From assembly GCA_033964015.1 (NCBI GenBank), contig CM066916.1:27793404-27857403 (forward strand): a stretch of DNA of 64,000 bases, read 5' to 3'. Numbering within the stretch: the stretch's first letter is position 1; each line of letters begins with the position of its first letter. The DNA is from Scolanthus callimorphus. Lineage: Eukaryota; Cnidaria; Anthozoa; Actiniaria; Edwardsiidae. Shown here in pieces: positions 1 through 10,219 of the stretch. Under the pieces are notes generated by a model. That model worked only from the letters and a program-made list of their open reading frames with translations. It was not told the DNA's origin and searched no databases. The translations under genes and the position numbers were made by a program.

Positions 1-1695
1 CCCCCTCGTTTAGTGCTTCCCCTCACGGTGGAACCATCGAAACCACGCCTTTGCCATGACGAACGCTACTTAAACTTGTGGGTGAGGGAGTTGCCTTTTA
101 AGTTAGACCACTTAACGGATATACCCAGGTACGTCTTGGCGGATCACTATCAGACTACGTTTGACGAAAAGAGTGGCTACCAACATGTGAAACTCCACCC
201 CTCATCGGAAAAATACTTCGGGGTTCAATTTCAAGGGTTCTACTTCGCGTTCCGCACGCTGCCTTTTGGATGGAAGGCGAGTGCCTTTATCTATCATAAT
301 TTGGGTATGATTATATCAGACACCGCACGATCTCTCGGAGTTCCGGTGTTACAGTATATTGACGACCGTCATGTAGGGCAGCTATGCTCACCTCACGTTA
401 AAGAGCCTTGGGCCGCAAATACTCAGCTGGCGGAGGCAGCGGCGTATATCCTATGCTATAATTTGATCGAAGCAGGTTATTTCATAAACCTAGAGAAGTC
501 TCAGTCCACCCCTTCTACCTCCGTTCGATTTCTAGGATTTCTGTGTGATTCCAGAGCTCAAGCTTTTGTAATCCCTGAAGATAAAAAGAGGAAGTTTAAA
601 GTCTTACGTGAAGAGATTCTCGCTTCTAAGTGTGTTCCCCTTAAAACTCTCCAGCGTTTTGCAGGCAAAGTGGTGTCGTTTAGCCTGGCAATCGCAGGTT
701 GCAAGTTATATCTCCGTGAGATTTTCAGCACTATCGCTAGTATGTCGCAAAAGTCGCGAGTCGCTGCCAAGGTGGTGGATTCTTTGAAGACAGAGGTGGA
801 ATATTGGCGTTTCATTGACGATTGGGAGGATACCCTACCTTGGAAATCAGAGAAACACTCCACGGTTACTTTGTACTGCGACGCCTCGAAACGTGCGTGG
901 GGCGGGGTACTTTTGGTAGATGGCAGGAGAGTAGAAGCCAGAGATTACTGGGTCGACGAAGCAGAGAGTATCAACTATCTTGAAGCTAAGGCTATGCTCT
1001 TGGCACTGAAGGCGTTCAGACCTGGCATTCAGAATAGTAGGGTGGATATCCACACCGATAGTATGTCGCTGCTACGCACATGGGAAAATGAAGGAGGCCG
1101 CGTGTCCCGGATTAACGATATCATGAAGGAGATTCTTAAGTGCAGCCAGGAATTGAATTTCTCTATTACTATGCAGTACGTCCCCTCTAAAGAAAACCCG
1201 GCCGATGCACCATCACGTGGATTTTCAGATTTAGATTGCACACTATCGAGCGAAGCCTGGCAGCGAGTTGATAAGTTGTATGGGCCCCACACATTTGACC
1301 TCATGGCCCTCGACAGTAACTGCAGGCGGGATAGTAAGGGGGTGCAACTTCCCCATTTCACGCCTTGGCATTCACCGGAATCAACGGGCATTAACGTCTT
1401 CGCACAAGACCTCCCAGTAGCGCATAACATTTATGTTTTCCCGCCTTTCGTACTTTTGGGACCACTGATCAGATACATTATCGACCGAGAGTACCATTCC
1501 CCACTTACTATTGTTGTCCCAGAGTTAAAGCCTCGTAAGTTTTGGTGGGCACTTCTCGAAGCCGCAGCAGTTGACCGTCTCTTGATTGGCAAAAAAGGAA
1601 GCGTCTCTACTCTTCTTTTTCCAGCTCCAAAGGACCAGGGTTGGTTCCCGAAACCTTTACAAAGGAATTTATTGGCATTTCGCTGTATTTTCTAA
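1..1695 (+). CDS. reverse transcriptase-RNase H polyprotein of YR retrotransposon, 5' partial
   Basis: The frame is open at the window edge and ends in TAA at 1693-1695, so the true start lies upstream; the first in-window start-like codon (GTG at 13) is not meaningful. Counting residues from base 13: the RT domain covers about 1-240, with an LPFGWKASAF block near 83 and the catalytic YIDD box at 115-118. RNase H spans about 285-405, with the four acidic residues D290 (YCDAS), E324, D349 (HTDS) and D398 (NPADAPSRG). The tail (about 425-545) has TFDLMA and VFPPF blocks like the methyltransferase-like tail of DIRS-type RTs, but lacks a clear DPPY. The enzyme copies element RNA into DNA. No internal stop is present over 560 codons, so decay here is recent. 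Confidence 0.9.
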   Translation, partial: PPRLVLPLTVEPSKPRLCHDERYLNLWVRELPFKLDHLTDIPRYVLADHYQTTFDEKSGYQHVKLHPSSEKYFGVQFQGFYFAFRTLPFGWKASAFIYHNLGMIISDTARSLGVPVLQYIDDRHVGQLCSPHVKEPWAANTQLAEAAAYILCYNLIEAGYFINLEKSQSTPSTSVRFLGFLCDSRAQAFVIPEDKKRKFKVLREEILASKCVPLKTLQRFAGKVVSFSLAIAGCKLYLREIFSTIASMSQKSRVAAKVVDSLKTEVEYWRFIDDWEDTLPWKSEKHSTVTLYCDASKRAWGGVLLVDGRRVEARDYWVDEAESINYLEAKAMLLALKAFRPGIQNSRVDIHTDSMSLLRTWENEGGRVSRINDIMKEILKCSQELNFSITMQYVPSKENPADAPSRGFSDLDCTLSSEAWQRVDKLYGPHTFDLMALDSNCRRDSKGVQLPHFTPWHSPESTGINVFAQDLPVAHNIYVFPPFVLLGPLIRYIIDREYHSPLTIVVPELKPRKFWWALLEAAAVDRLLIGKKGSVSTLLFPAPKDQGWFPKPLQRNLLAFRCIF

Positions 1696-1796
1696 AGTGC
1701 ATTTTCGTCATTTTGTAGATTCCACGCCCTTGGAAAGCGGCAAAAAGGTGGGGCATGTTTATACCCGAATGATTCAGACGCAAATTTCTGTCAAGC

Positions 1797-2968
1797 ATGT
1801 GGGAACAGAATACACCTTTGCAGAAAAGTTCAAGGCGGCCGGCCCTTGATATGGAGAGAATTCATAGCAGATTTTCGGATTTCAAAGCTGCTTGCGCCAG
1901 TAAACCGTATACGAAACAGAAGTCTTCGCTAGAGGAACAGCTGAGTAATTTCCTGTCAGCTCTTACCCCTCCTAAAGATATATCCTCGGCTTCAGCAGAA
2001 GATATTGTCAAGTTCCTAATAAACAAAGACGCCGTAGGAAGAACGACTGTACACCTGCATGGGTGTAATGGGCAGGGAACCTGTGCGTGCCCTCGTCGCC
2101 TGGCGTCAGGGACGATAGATTCGTTGATAGGAAAGCTTAGATCTATTTATAATGCTATAGGCCGAACAAATGAAAACAACCCAGTGGCCCACCATATAGT
2201 GAAGGAGTATTTAAAGTTTACTAGGGAAGAACAAGCTGGCCTGGCGGTGGTACCAAAGCAAGCAGTACCACTTTTCTTTGTCAAGTTTAAAAAATTGATA
2301 GCTCATTTGCGAAATAGGTGCCGTAATAGCCAGCATCTTTCGTTAATCAGTAAATATGCATTAGCAAGGGATACAGTGTTTTTCGTTGTGGACTTTTTTA
2401 CGGGGGATAGGGCGTCAGACCTAGGACGCCTGCATTCAAGTCAGGTTTTCAGATTGAAAGACCGTCAGGGTTTTTTGCTTCGGTTAACATTAACTAAAAC
2501 TTCACGCAAGGGTTCCCCTAAGGAGTTTGCACTCGTCCCGTTTAGAGACACAGACGTTTGCCCAGTATTTTGGATAGATTACTACATCAGAGCTTGCTCC
2601 GCGCTAGGAGTAAAACTTTCCGGGGATATTTTTTCCGCACATCTGATCACGGTAGACGCATTGGAGAGAGACCATTTCTGGGGTCGGCAGTTAATAATCG
2701 TTTGCGCCTACATTTGAAGGAAGCTGGTCTCTTGGAAGGTGAAACACCTCACAGTTTCCGGGTGGGTCTATCCAATACTTTAAATATGTTGGGCTGCTCC
2801 CAGGAACAAATATCTCGATATGTGGGCTGGAGGAGTGGAGAGATGGCGAGACATTACACGCGCGCATCACAGACTGCGGCCACACTCGAGCTTTTCGAAT
2901 CGGTTATGCCTCGGGCAACTGCTCTCTCCATTCCCCCCACGCCTAGTGTTGAGAACAACCCTTTATAG
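1797..2968 (+). pseudogene. tyrosine recombinase of YR retrotransposon, frameshifted
   Basis: The recombinase would integrate the circular DNA intermediate. The first frame (ATG 1797, or ATG 1851 nearer the family start) contains the N-terminal SAM-like region with a GTIDSLIGKLRSIY block and the first catalytic arginine (GDRASDLG, residue 205). The frame then changes: the HxxR box (His codon at 2750, Arg at 2759) and the nucleophile Tyr (codon 2855, in RHYTR) are read one frame over, ending in TAG at 2966. The break maps to a run of six T at 2629-2634, where one base appears to be missing. R, H, R and Y are otherwise all present. A homopolymer sequencing error is the alternative explanation. 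Confidence 0.87.
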
Positions 2969-3129
2969 TAGGTGTTTTGTACAAGGGAGGTGGTAAAAAA
3001 AAAAAAAAAAAAATGTAAGATTTCTGAGTAGTGATAGGGATTGGAAATAAAGTGAGATTTTTGGGGTTTATATTGCTTTTATTGGTCTTTGGTTTAGTCA
3101 GGCCCGGTTCAGCAAGCCAGTGCCGGAGA

Positions 3130-3200
3130 CCAGGAGCGGGTGCTTCCCATAACTTAGTCTACCCGTGGCATGACAATAGGAAGCGGTGAGGATATGGAAC
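3130..3200 (+). repeat. B1 repeat of split direct repeat
   Basis: A 71-base unit beginning CCAGGAGCGGGTGCTTCCC and ending GGTGAGGATATGGAAC, repeated essentially exactly at 3442-3512. It sits after the recombinase, where Ngaro/PAT elements carry B1. Confidence 0.8.
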
Positions 3201-3441
3201 TATTCTCACTGCTTGCGTAATTAGAATGTCACGGGTTTAATCAGGAGTTAGCCAATAAGCAGTCCCCAGGGTTCTCTGCTACCCACGTGTATATTGCTTA
3301 TAAAATGCGGCGTCCTGCCTCACTCTGGGCCAGTTTGCCGAGACTTAATCGGACCTTAACCGATTCTTGCGCCCCACCCACCTCCCCTGGTGGCGGTGCA
3401 CTAGGCTCTACCATATCCTCACTGCTATCCTGTCGCCTCTG
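3201..3441 (+). repeat. A2 repeat of split direct repeat, with TATA box
   Basis: The 241 bases between the two B copies. In Ngaro/PAT elements this matches the extreme 5' end (A1), which here would be outside the window. It contains TATAAAA at 3299-3305, which fits a 5'-end promoter region duplicated at the 3' end. Confidence 0.65.
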
Positions 3442-3512
3442 CCAGGAGCGGGTGCTTCCCATAACTTAGTCTACCCGTGGCATGACAATAGGAAGCGGTG
3501 AGGATATGGAAC
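3442..3512 (+). repeat. B2 repeat and right end of retrotransposon
   Basis: Second 71-base copy of the 3130-3200 unit. Homology stops at 3512, taken as the element's right end; the following AATATTAAG is host sequence. Confidence 0.78.
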
Positions 3513-3739
3513 AATATTAAGTGAAGTGAAGTGGAAAATGCAAATGATAGAGAAGTTGCTCAAAATAACTACTTCAGACATCTTTTTTACGAGAGCCCAA
3601 GCCATGTCTTTGTAGGATTTTTATTTCCTAGCTTGAATCTCTGCAAGATTTTTATTTTGGAAGCATTGGCTTTGCACGAATTTTTTTTTGAGGGAATTGC
3701 CACCCCCCTCCCCCAACTTCTAATGGTCCACCCCTTAGG

Positions 3740-4480
3740 CATAATGGACTGATGGCAAATCCTGCAAAGTTCCAGTCAATGACCTTGGGAAAGACTGAGG
3801 TGGACTTCTCCCTTGTGTTAATGGAGTGCAAATTAAGACATATAATGATAATTGATTTATTAGGCATAACATTGATTCCAAGCTCAAGTTTAATAAGCAT
3901 GTTTCTGCAATTTGTTGTAAAGTGAACAAACAACTTCAGGTTATAAAGCGTTTCAAGAATCTAATGTGTACTCAGAATCTACAGTGCATTTATTCGACCA
4001 GTGTTTGAATATTGCAGCGATGTATGGCATCATTGTAGTGCACGTAGTCGAGATAAGTTAGAACAGATAAACAAACAGGAACTTAGAGTAGTTTTGAACG
4101 ATCGGTCAAGCTACGAGAGTTTATTGCGCAAACTCGATATGGTCACTTAAGAGCACCGGAGGGTACAGAGTATGCTAGTTACAGTGTATAAATGTTTACA
4201 CGGGGCTGCCCCATCCTATTTGAGATCCTATCTCCATCGGCGTGAGGCGTCAAGCTCTTATAACCTTAGGGGCTACCTCAAGCTTCAGGTGCCTGCAGTC
4301 AGACCACCACCTTTGGACTGCATTCTTTTCGGTACCTGGCACCCCAGGCATGGAATAATCTTCCAGATTGAGCGCGTCGGGCCGAAACACTTGCCGGTTT
4401 TAAGCGCAAAATTAAGGACTTCATCAATTTTTTGGTATTTTTTTCTAATTGTTTGTAATATTATTAATTGTTTTACTTCG
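3740..4480 (+). pseudogene. C-terminal remnant of LINE reverse transcriptase
   Basis: Broken reading frames match, in order, the end of a CR1/Jockey-type LINE RT. Around 3750 there is a MANPAKFQ block. Around 3850-3960 there is an LLGI..DSKLKFNKH block followed by KVNKQLQVIKRFK. Around 4000-4140 there is PVFEYCSDVWHH..DKLEQINKQELR. From 4172 there is KCLHGAAPSYLRSYL, then YLKLQVPAVR. At least three frame changes and a stop near 4148 separate the blocks, so this is a dead 3' fragment. The catalytic YADD region is missing (5' truncation, usual for LINEs). The polypeptide open from 4172 is the longest single piece. Confidence 0.75.
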
Positions 4481-4494
4481 GAGATACTAGCATA

Positions 4495-4920
4495 GTAGTG
4501 CTACTCTAAAATCTGAATTGAAATAAAGTCTATGTTTGTATAATAAAAGTCTCTGTATGTATCGTGAGTTTCTCGGAGAGGTCTGGTGGCTTCCCTCAAA
4601 ACCAGTCGAAACTTATATTCTACCAAATTCCCTTGCAATTTCCCAACTTGGAACTCCAATGTAGTGAGTTGAATTTTGTTCCTGTTGTTCATTTCTCTAT
4701 AAAATTGTTTTGGAGACGTAGGGACTGGGAATGAGTTACGGCGCGCAATGAATAGTGGGATAGGCACATATCCCATAACTCTCTGCGCGCCCTGTTAAAA
4801 CTATCCCACAAATCTTTGCGCGCCCTAAAAAAGCGTCAGGGTACGAGACTGAAAAGGGGTCGCAATACTATGGTCACGTGACATGAGTCAGCCGACTTGA
4901 TCAAAACTGTTTACAAACTT
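4495..4920. other. intergenic, no gene seen
   Basis: AT-rich sequence without a credible reading frame. It contains two GCGCGC clusters (near 4740-4830) of the kind scattered elsewhere in the window. Confidence 0.5.
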
Positions 4921-6070
4921 TTAGTTGTCTGACAGTGTTTCCTTCTCGAGATGTGATTTTCTTGCTTTGATGCAATGTCGAGTCATCGATGATGTCATAT
5001 CACATGACCACTTAGCTGCACCCTCCTTGAACTCCTTAACAAAGCTATCCAGGTTTGGTTGTCTGACAGTGTTTCCTTCTCGAGATATGATTTTCTTGTT
5101 TTGATGCAGTGTCGAGTCATTGATGATGTCATATCACATGACCACTTAGCCGCGCCAGTCCTTGAACTCCTCAACAAAGTTATCTAGGTTTGGTTGTCTG
5201 ACAGTGCTTCCTTCTCGAGATATGACTTCTTGTTTTTATGCAGTGTCGAGTCATCGATGATGTCATATCACATGACCACTTAGCTGCACCCTCCTCGAAC
5301 TCCTCAACAAACTTATCCAGATTTGGTTGTCTGACAGTGTTTCCTTCTCGAGATATTATTTTCTTGTTTTGATGCAGTGTCGAGTCATTGATGATGTCAT
5401 ATCACATGACCACTTAGCTGCACCCTCCTTGAACTCCTAAACAAAGTTATCCAGGTTTGGTTGTCTGACAAAGTTATCCAGGTTTGGTTGTCTGACAGTG
5501 TTTCCTTCTCGAGATATGATTTTCTTCTTTTGATGCAATGTCGAGTCATCGATGATGTCATATCACATGACCACTTAGCTGCACCCTCCTTGAACTCCTA
5601 AACAAAGTTATCCAGGTTTGGTTGTCTGACAGTGTTTCCTTCTCGAGATATGATTTTCTTGTTTTGATGCAGTGTCGAGTCATCGATAATGTCATATCAC
5701 ATGACCACTTAGCTGCACCCTCCTTGAACTCCTCAACAAAGTTGTCCAGGTTTGGTTGTCTGACAGTGTTTCCTTCTTGGGATATTTTTTCTTGTTTTTA
5801 TGACGTCATCAAAGACGTTACACCACATGACCATCGTGTTACATACCCATTAAACAACGTTGACAAAGCTTGATTTCCTCACAGTGCTGTTTCCTTGTCG
5901 AGATGATTTTTTCTTGTTTCGATGACGTCATCAACGGCGATCGGTGACATTATATCACGTTGATATGTGCTCCAGCCCTTTGCTCTTTAAACAAATTTAA
6001 CCAAGTTTGTTCGCCCGTGTTACCTTCTCGAGATATGTTCAGACACGGATTTTTGTTGTTTTGATGGCGT
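4921..6070. repeat. 134-bp tandem satellite with CRE-like palindromes
   Basis: The phrase GTCTGACAGTG recurs at 4927, 5061, 5196, 5329, 5490, 5624 and 5758, a period of 133-135 bases. A 27-base internal duplication at 5463-5489 breaks it once. Each unit carries CTCGAGATAT, TCGATGATGTCATATCACATGACC and GAACTCCT blocks. From 5760 to 6070 the units diverge. Short open frames inside are by-products of the repeat. Related units recur at 20.8-21.4, 34.4-34.7, 40.0-41.1, 53.0-53.7 and 63.4-63.6 kb. Confidence 0.9.
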
Positions 6071-6314
6071 CAACTAAATAAAATTTAACCAACTGTAGTG
6101 TCTATGTACTAAATTTACCCAAGAGTGAATCAGGTACCATGAAATGTCATTTCGCATTTTCGTACACACAAACTCCACGTCCCGCGGGACACGTCCCCGT
6201 CGCGCGTCCCCGTCCATGTTTTACCCACATACCTTCTTTAGCCAGTTTCAATTAAACACAAGACTGTAAAATCCTTCCTGTCCTGCAAAATTTCTGCGAG
6301 CACTCGTAAGTAAG

Positions 6315-6346
6315 CCCCGGGGGGGGGACTCCCATATTTTTTGACC
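6315..6346. repeat. CCCGGGGGGGGGACTCCC motif, terminus of a dispersed repeat
   Basis: The motif CCCGGGGGGGGGACTCCCAT followed by ATTTTTTGACC occurs here and again at 63901, exactly where copy B stops matching copy A. It looks like the end of a dispersed element. Confidence 0.5.
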
Positions 6347-6544
6347 TAGGTTTTAAGTCAGCTAGACAGGAATATAGAAATTTAGATCCCTAGCGTAGCT
6401 ATAAAACTTGACAGGGAAATAGAGATGCGCGCTTACTAAACTAAATAAACTTGACACAACAAATTCATTTTATACAAGAAGGAGGTGGGATTCTGTTTTG
6501 TCAATCATCAACTTTATTTCAGATTCCAATGTAAATTAACATAG

Positions 6545-8897
6545 ACCGTGGCGGGCTATCTTTAAAACAGGGAACGTGGAACGAGAAAACCAGGAATACT
6601 AAAAGGGGAATCTTTAAAACAAGGAACGAGAAAAGGGGGAATCTTTAAAACAAGAGACGAGAAAAGGGGGAATCTTTAAAACAAGGAACGAGAAAAGGGA
6701 GAATCTTTAAAACAAGGAATGAGAAAAGGGGTAATCTTGAAGCCGCAGTTGAAAGATCGGCACCAAGAAGTTTCCGAGCCAGGATATTTGTCCATAACCC
6801 GTGGGAAGACTGCAAAAAGTTCTTGTTGGCAGATAAAACTACGTTCGAAAGGGGTACGAGCGCGGAGAGCCTGAAGTGTTTTCAGAGTTTACGCAATCAG
6901 ATTTATCCGCAGCCTGAAACCATTTGTCTAATGCTATTAAGTGGACTTTACGGCTCAAACCAGGCTTCTCTGTAAAAGGAAAGCGACAATGAACCCTGTT
7001 GATGAGTTTGAGAAGGTTCCTGAAGAAGAAGTTTACGAATTGTTTCCCAAACGTAACCCACAAAGTTGACTAATATCGCCGACGGCAACAAACAAAATGG
7101 CGGCTAAGCACCATGGGCACTAGGACTACGAGCAATGCTGTAAGGGCCCAAAAATAAAAATAAACAAAAGGAAATTGGAACGTTTTAGGAAAGAAAACAG
7201 GAAATGAGAAAAGAAAAGAAAAGAGAAAGAAGATAATCAATATGCTGTTGTTTATGGAAATACATATTGTAGAAAATGAATGACCAGGACCATGGCACCA
7301 AACTGTTTCTACTTTTATAGTGGAATGCTGTGAAAAACTGGGGGAATGGATCTTTTCTGGAAGACTAACATTTAGACAGAAGTGATTATAGTAAGTGTGG
7401 TTGCAGAAAATATCCATCCCCCCTTCCCCATGGAAGGGCATTGGAAACTCTGGGAGTATTGGGGGTCACCAACACCCTTTTGTGGGGTTTGGACATTGCC
7501 TGGAACCTGTGCAATGCACATCCATATTTCAATTTCAGATGTAGACATAAATGATGTGGAACCAAATAAGAACTTACAATAATTTCTTGAGAAGAAATTT
7601 TTAAACCACTTTCCTTTGTCACTTTGCTCCCTGACCCCCTACAGGGCTCCCTTGGCATCGGGGTCCCAATAATAATAATTATGTAGTTGTATAGCACCCA
7701 TCCATTCATTCATTCATTATTCATTATTATTCATTCACCCATCGTGTGGTTCCAGAAAAAATATCAGGCCACCCCCCACCATCTGAAATTTCCAAAGAAA
7801 AATACAGTATTTGTATTGAAAAGATAACATTGACCCCCACCCTCCAGAATTTCCAATCCTTCCGTAGAGGGGGTATGGATAATTTCTGGAACCACAAATT
7901 TCTTCCTTGCAACTTCTCTTCTTGGATGTTTCTTATTAGTTTCATTTCTTACAAAAACTCAAGATTTCTAAACTCTGAGGGCTTTACGCAATACTGTAAG
8001 TATGAAAATTATTATGGCAGGCTTCATCTAATTTTCATGACACCTACCTCAACTAGCTTGGTGCATTGCGTTAGCTATGCTTTCTCGAGAGTAAATCCAG
8101 AAAAAAAAATCCATACAGTCACCATTGAAAAGGAGCGGAACTCATATCTTTCCAGAAGTCATGTACATTTTAGCCAGGAAGGTTTGACATGCATGTACAC
8201 AATGAGATATGCATAGTGGCACACAAGTAGCAGTAATGCACCTACAATGGAGGAAATAAACCAAGGGGTGAGGGAGTCCTGTTAAGAAAAATAATATTCA
8301 ATTATTTTAGAAAAATGTGCATCCATCATCTGAATGAAATATTTTGCAAGTTCACTGAATTTATAATGAGTGTAAGACTCCATTCATTTTATACACCTTT
8401 ATTTGGGCATATACTAACACTGTTTTTTTTTGTTCTCCTTATAGTCGTTGTCTTACATTGCATTTGTCATAGTCCTAGTGCACATGTTGCTTTGCCGCCA
8501 TTTTGTGTTAATATTTCTTTGAGGTCGCGATAGTCAACTTTGTGGCTTTGTTTAGGAAACAATTCATAAAGTTCTTCTTCGTGTACCTACTCAAACTCAC
8601 CAACAGGATTTAGTATCCGCAATTGACGCTTTCCTTTTACAGAGAAGCCTGTTTTGGGCCGTGAAATCTCCGTGAAATCCACTGCCGCCCGGAAAGGTTT
8701 CCTTGTTTTAAAGATTCCCCCTTTTCTCGTTCCTTGTTTTAAAGATTTCCCTTCTAGTATTCCTTGTTTTAAAGATTCCCCCTTTTAGTATTCATTGTTT
8801 TAAAGATTCCCCCTTTTAGTATTCATTGTTTTCTCGTTCCCCGTTCCCCGTTCCTTGGTTCCCCGTTCCTTGTTTTAAAGATAGCCGACCGTGGCGT
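6545..8897. mobile_element. long terminal-inverted-repeat element carrying 31-bp arrays
   Basis: The left arm (6545-about 7080) and right arm (about 8520-8897) are inverted copies. Outermost GGCTATCTTTAAAAC faces GTTTTAAAGATAGCC. Inner CCACAAAGTTGACT (7060s) faces AGTCAACTTTGTGG (8530s). Both arms contain an array with period 31 (left phases 6609, 6640, 6671, 6702, 6732) built from GGGGAATCTTTAAAACAAGG. The core holds a MITE (7745-7896), an ATTC microsatellite (7700-7740) and no convincing coding region. I interpret it as a non-autonomous fold-back transposon; no target-site duplication is clear. Confidence 0.65.
7745..7896. mobile_element. MITE of the TCCAAAGAAAAATACAGTATT family
   Basis: Inverted ends TGTGGTTCCAGAAA / TTTCTGGAACCACA bound 152 bases. 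The core (TTTCCAAAGAAAAATACAGT, then CCAATCCTTCCGTAG) is shared with the MITEs at 15162-15380 and 47364-47582. A partial left end also appears near 7396-7450. Confidence 0.7.
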
Positions 8898-10086
8898 TGG
8901 TGGCGTGACACAGCTAGCGCGCATTTGATTGGCTCGTACGCAAAATCCATTGTTTTATTAGCCAATCAGCTTCATGAAATACCTGCACTCTCTTGAGTGC
9001 AATTATATTTTTGGAGTGCAAATTATATTGGTAATTGCATCCATATTATTAATGGAATAATAATAATAATAATAATATGACGGTTTAGGAGCACCCCACT
9101 ACGTCTCGGTGCTCTTACAAGGGCACCGAAAGGGGAGCACAGGGAAATCATGCTCTCCCTCATTGTGTCCGTTATGATTTTATGTTTCTAAGTGAATACT
9201 ATTTAAGCAATAAAGAACTTTTTCCGTGTCTACATACTCTGATGCAAACACGAGGGGAGGTTGTGAGAATTCGAGACAGTTATTTAGCCACGAGACCGAA
9301 GGTCGAGTTGCTGCATAACTAGTCGTGAATTCTTCCAACATACCCGAGTGTTTGCATCAGAGTATGGTAGACACTGGGAAAGATCGAAACAAAGGACAGA
9401 GGATTTTGAGGGGGGGATCTCAAAATTTAGGAACTGGAAAAGGGGGGATGTCAAGTTTTTTTCATAACATGAAGGGGGGATGCTTATATACTTTTGTTGC
9501 GGTATTATATATATTTAAGACAAGGTTGTGCAGTTTGATAGTAAATGAAGGAAGGCTCAATTGTTGAACACCGAGTTTGAACCTAATGAAGAAATATCAC
9601 TTGCACTACTATTCTCGTTTACCCTCTTTCAACTGATATGTTAAAATAAAGCTGCGCGCTTCGCGCGCCTGAACAATTATAAACTTAAAAAATCGTAAAA
9701 GGCCCTCTTGTTTTAACACAATTCCTCGAGGTCCTCTTCAGTGACCTTTGTCTGCCAGACAAAAACGCCTTTGGACTTTTGATTATAGTCTTGTAGCTTC
9801 ATTGTCAAAATTGCGGTGCGCTTCGCGCGCATAACGGAAAAACACACCAAACAATCAAATACAAAATAAATGATACTCAGTCTATGTAGTAAGGTTCCAA
9901 TCGAGGAGCGCACCAGATCACTAGGTATAAAGTCACTACACAGAAAAGAGTACAGCCACCTAGGATGTTTATTTGCATTTTTACGCTTTGTATTTTTTTA
10001 TCACTGAGCCTTGTTCTGCACTTTTGAAAAATGTTATTGACGCGACCCTTCCTCGACATATAAACTGGAAAAATGTCTCGGGTGAA
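8898..10086. other. gene-poor repeat-derived DNA with a hairpin at 9218-9383
   Basis: No supported gene. A near-perfect inverted repeat (CTACATACTCTGATGCAAAC at about 9230 against GTTTGCATCAGAGTATG at about 9349) has arms of about 38 bases around a 90-base loop. A (TAA)n tract lies near 9055, and GCGCGCTTCGCGCGC palindromes lie near 9653 and 9822. Confidence 0.55.
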
Positions 10087-10108
10087 GGGGGGGGGGGGGG
10101 GGGGGGGG
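10087..10108 (+). repeat. 22-base poly-G run
   Basis: Uninterrupted G22. Comparable C runs occur near 15228, 47431, 56959 and 58070. These are potential quadruplex-forming tracts and likely sites of length error. Confidence 0.9.
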
Positions 10109-10219
10109 CATGTTTTCTCCTTTGACCAAGAGGGGGATTCGTAAAAAGTATGTTGTGGCTTGGGGGGATCTGAAATTTTTGCATTGTCAAAAAAAATCCT
10201 CTGCCAATTATGTGCGAAT

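Larger units (their letters stand above)
1..3512 (+). mobile_element. YR retrotransposon (DIRS/Ngaro/PAT type), 5' end outside window
   Basis: An RT-RNase H reading frame is followed by a tyrosine recombinase, a short A-rich tract (about 2997-3012) and a terminal B1-A2-B2 repeat. This order is diagnostic of YR retrotransposons with split direct repeats (the Ngaro and PAT groups), which integrate by recombinase and not by a DDE integrase. The gag part and the A1 repeat would lie upstream of base 1. The recombinase is frameshifted, so this copy is probably inactive. A methyltransferase-like tail on the RT would favour PAT/DIRS over Ngaro, but I cannot decide between them by eye. Confidence 0.88.

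Noticed and set aside
4995..5873. Several short open frames with recurring MLRSSRTG or FSRYDFLVLMQC-like peptides
   Set aside because: They are translations of the 134-bp satellite in different phases; no gene structure.
4921..5890. Regularly spaced repeats resembling a CRISPR array
   Set aside because: Units are 134 bases long and repeated throughout with no unique spacers, and the genome is eukaryotic.
7070..7709. Minus-strand frames of 107-123 residues
   Set aside because: They run across MITE and microsatellite sequence with no domain or start context.
9653..9672. GCGCGCTTCGCGCGC palindromes as possible operators
   Set aside because: They recur in many repeats across the window (9822, 30481, 31290, 33196) and look like transposon-borne words.
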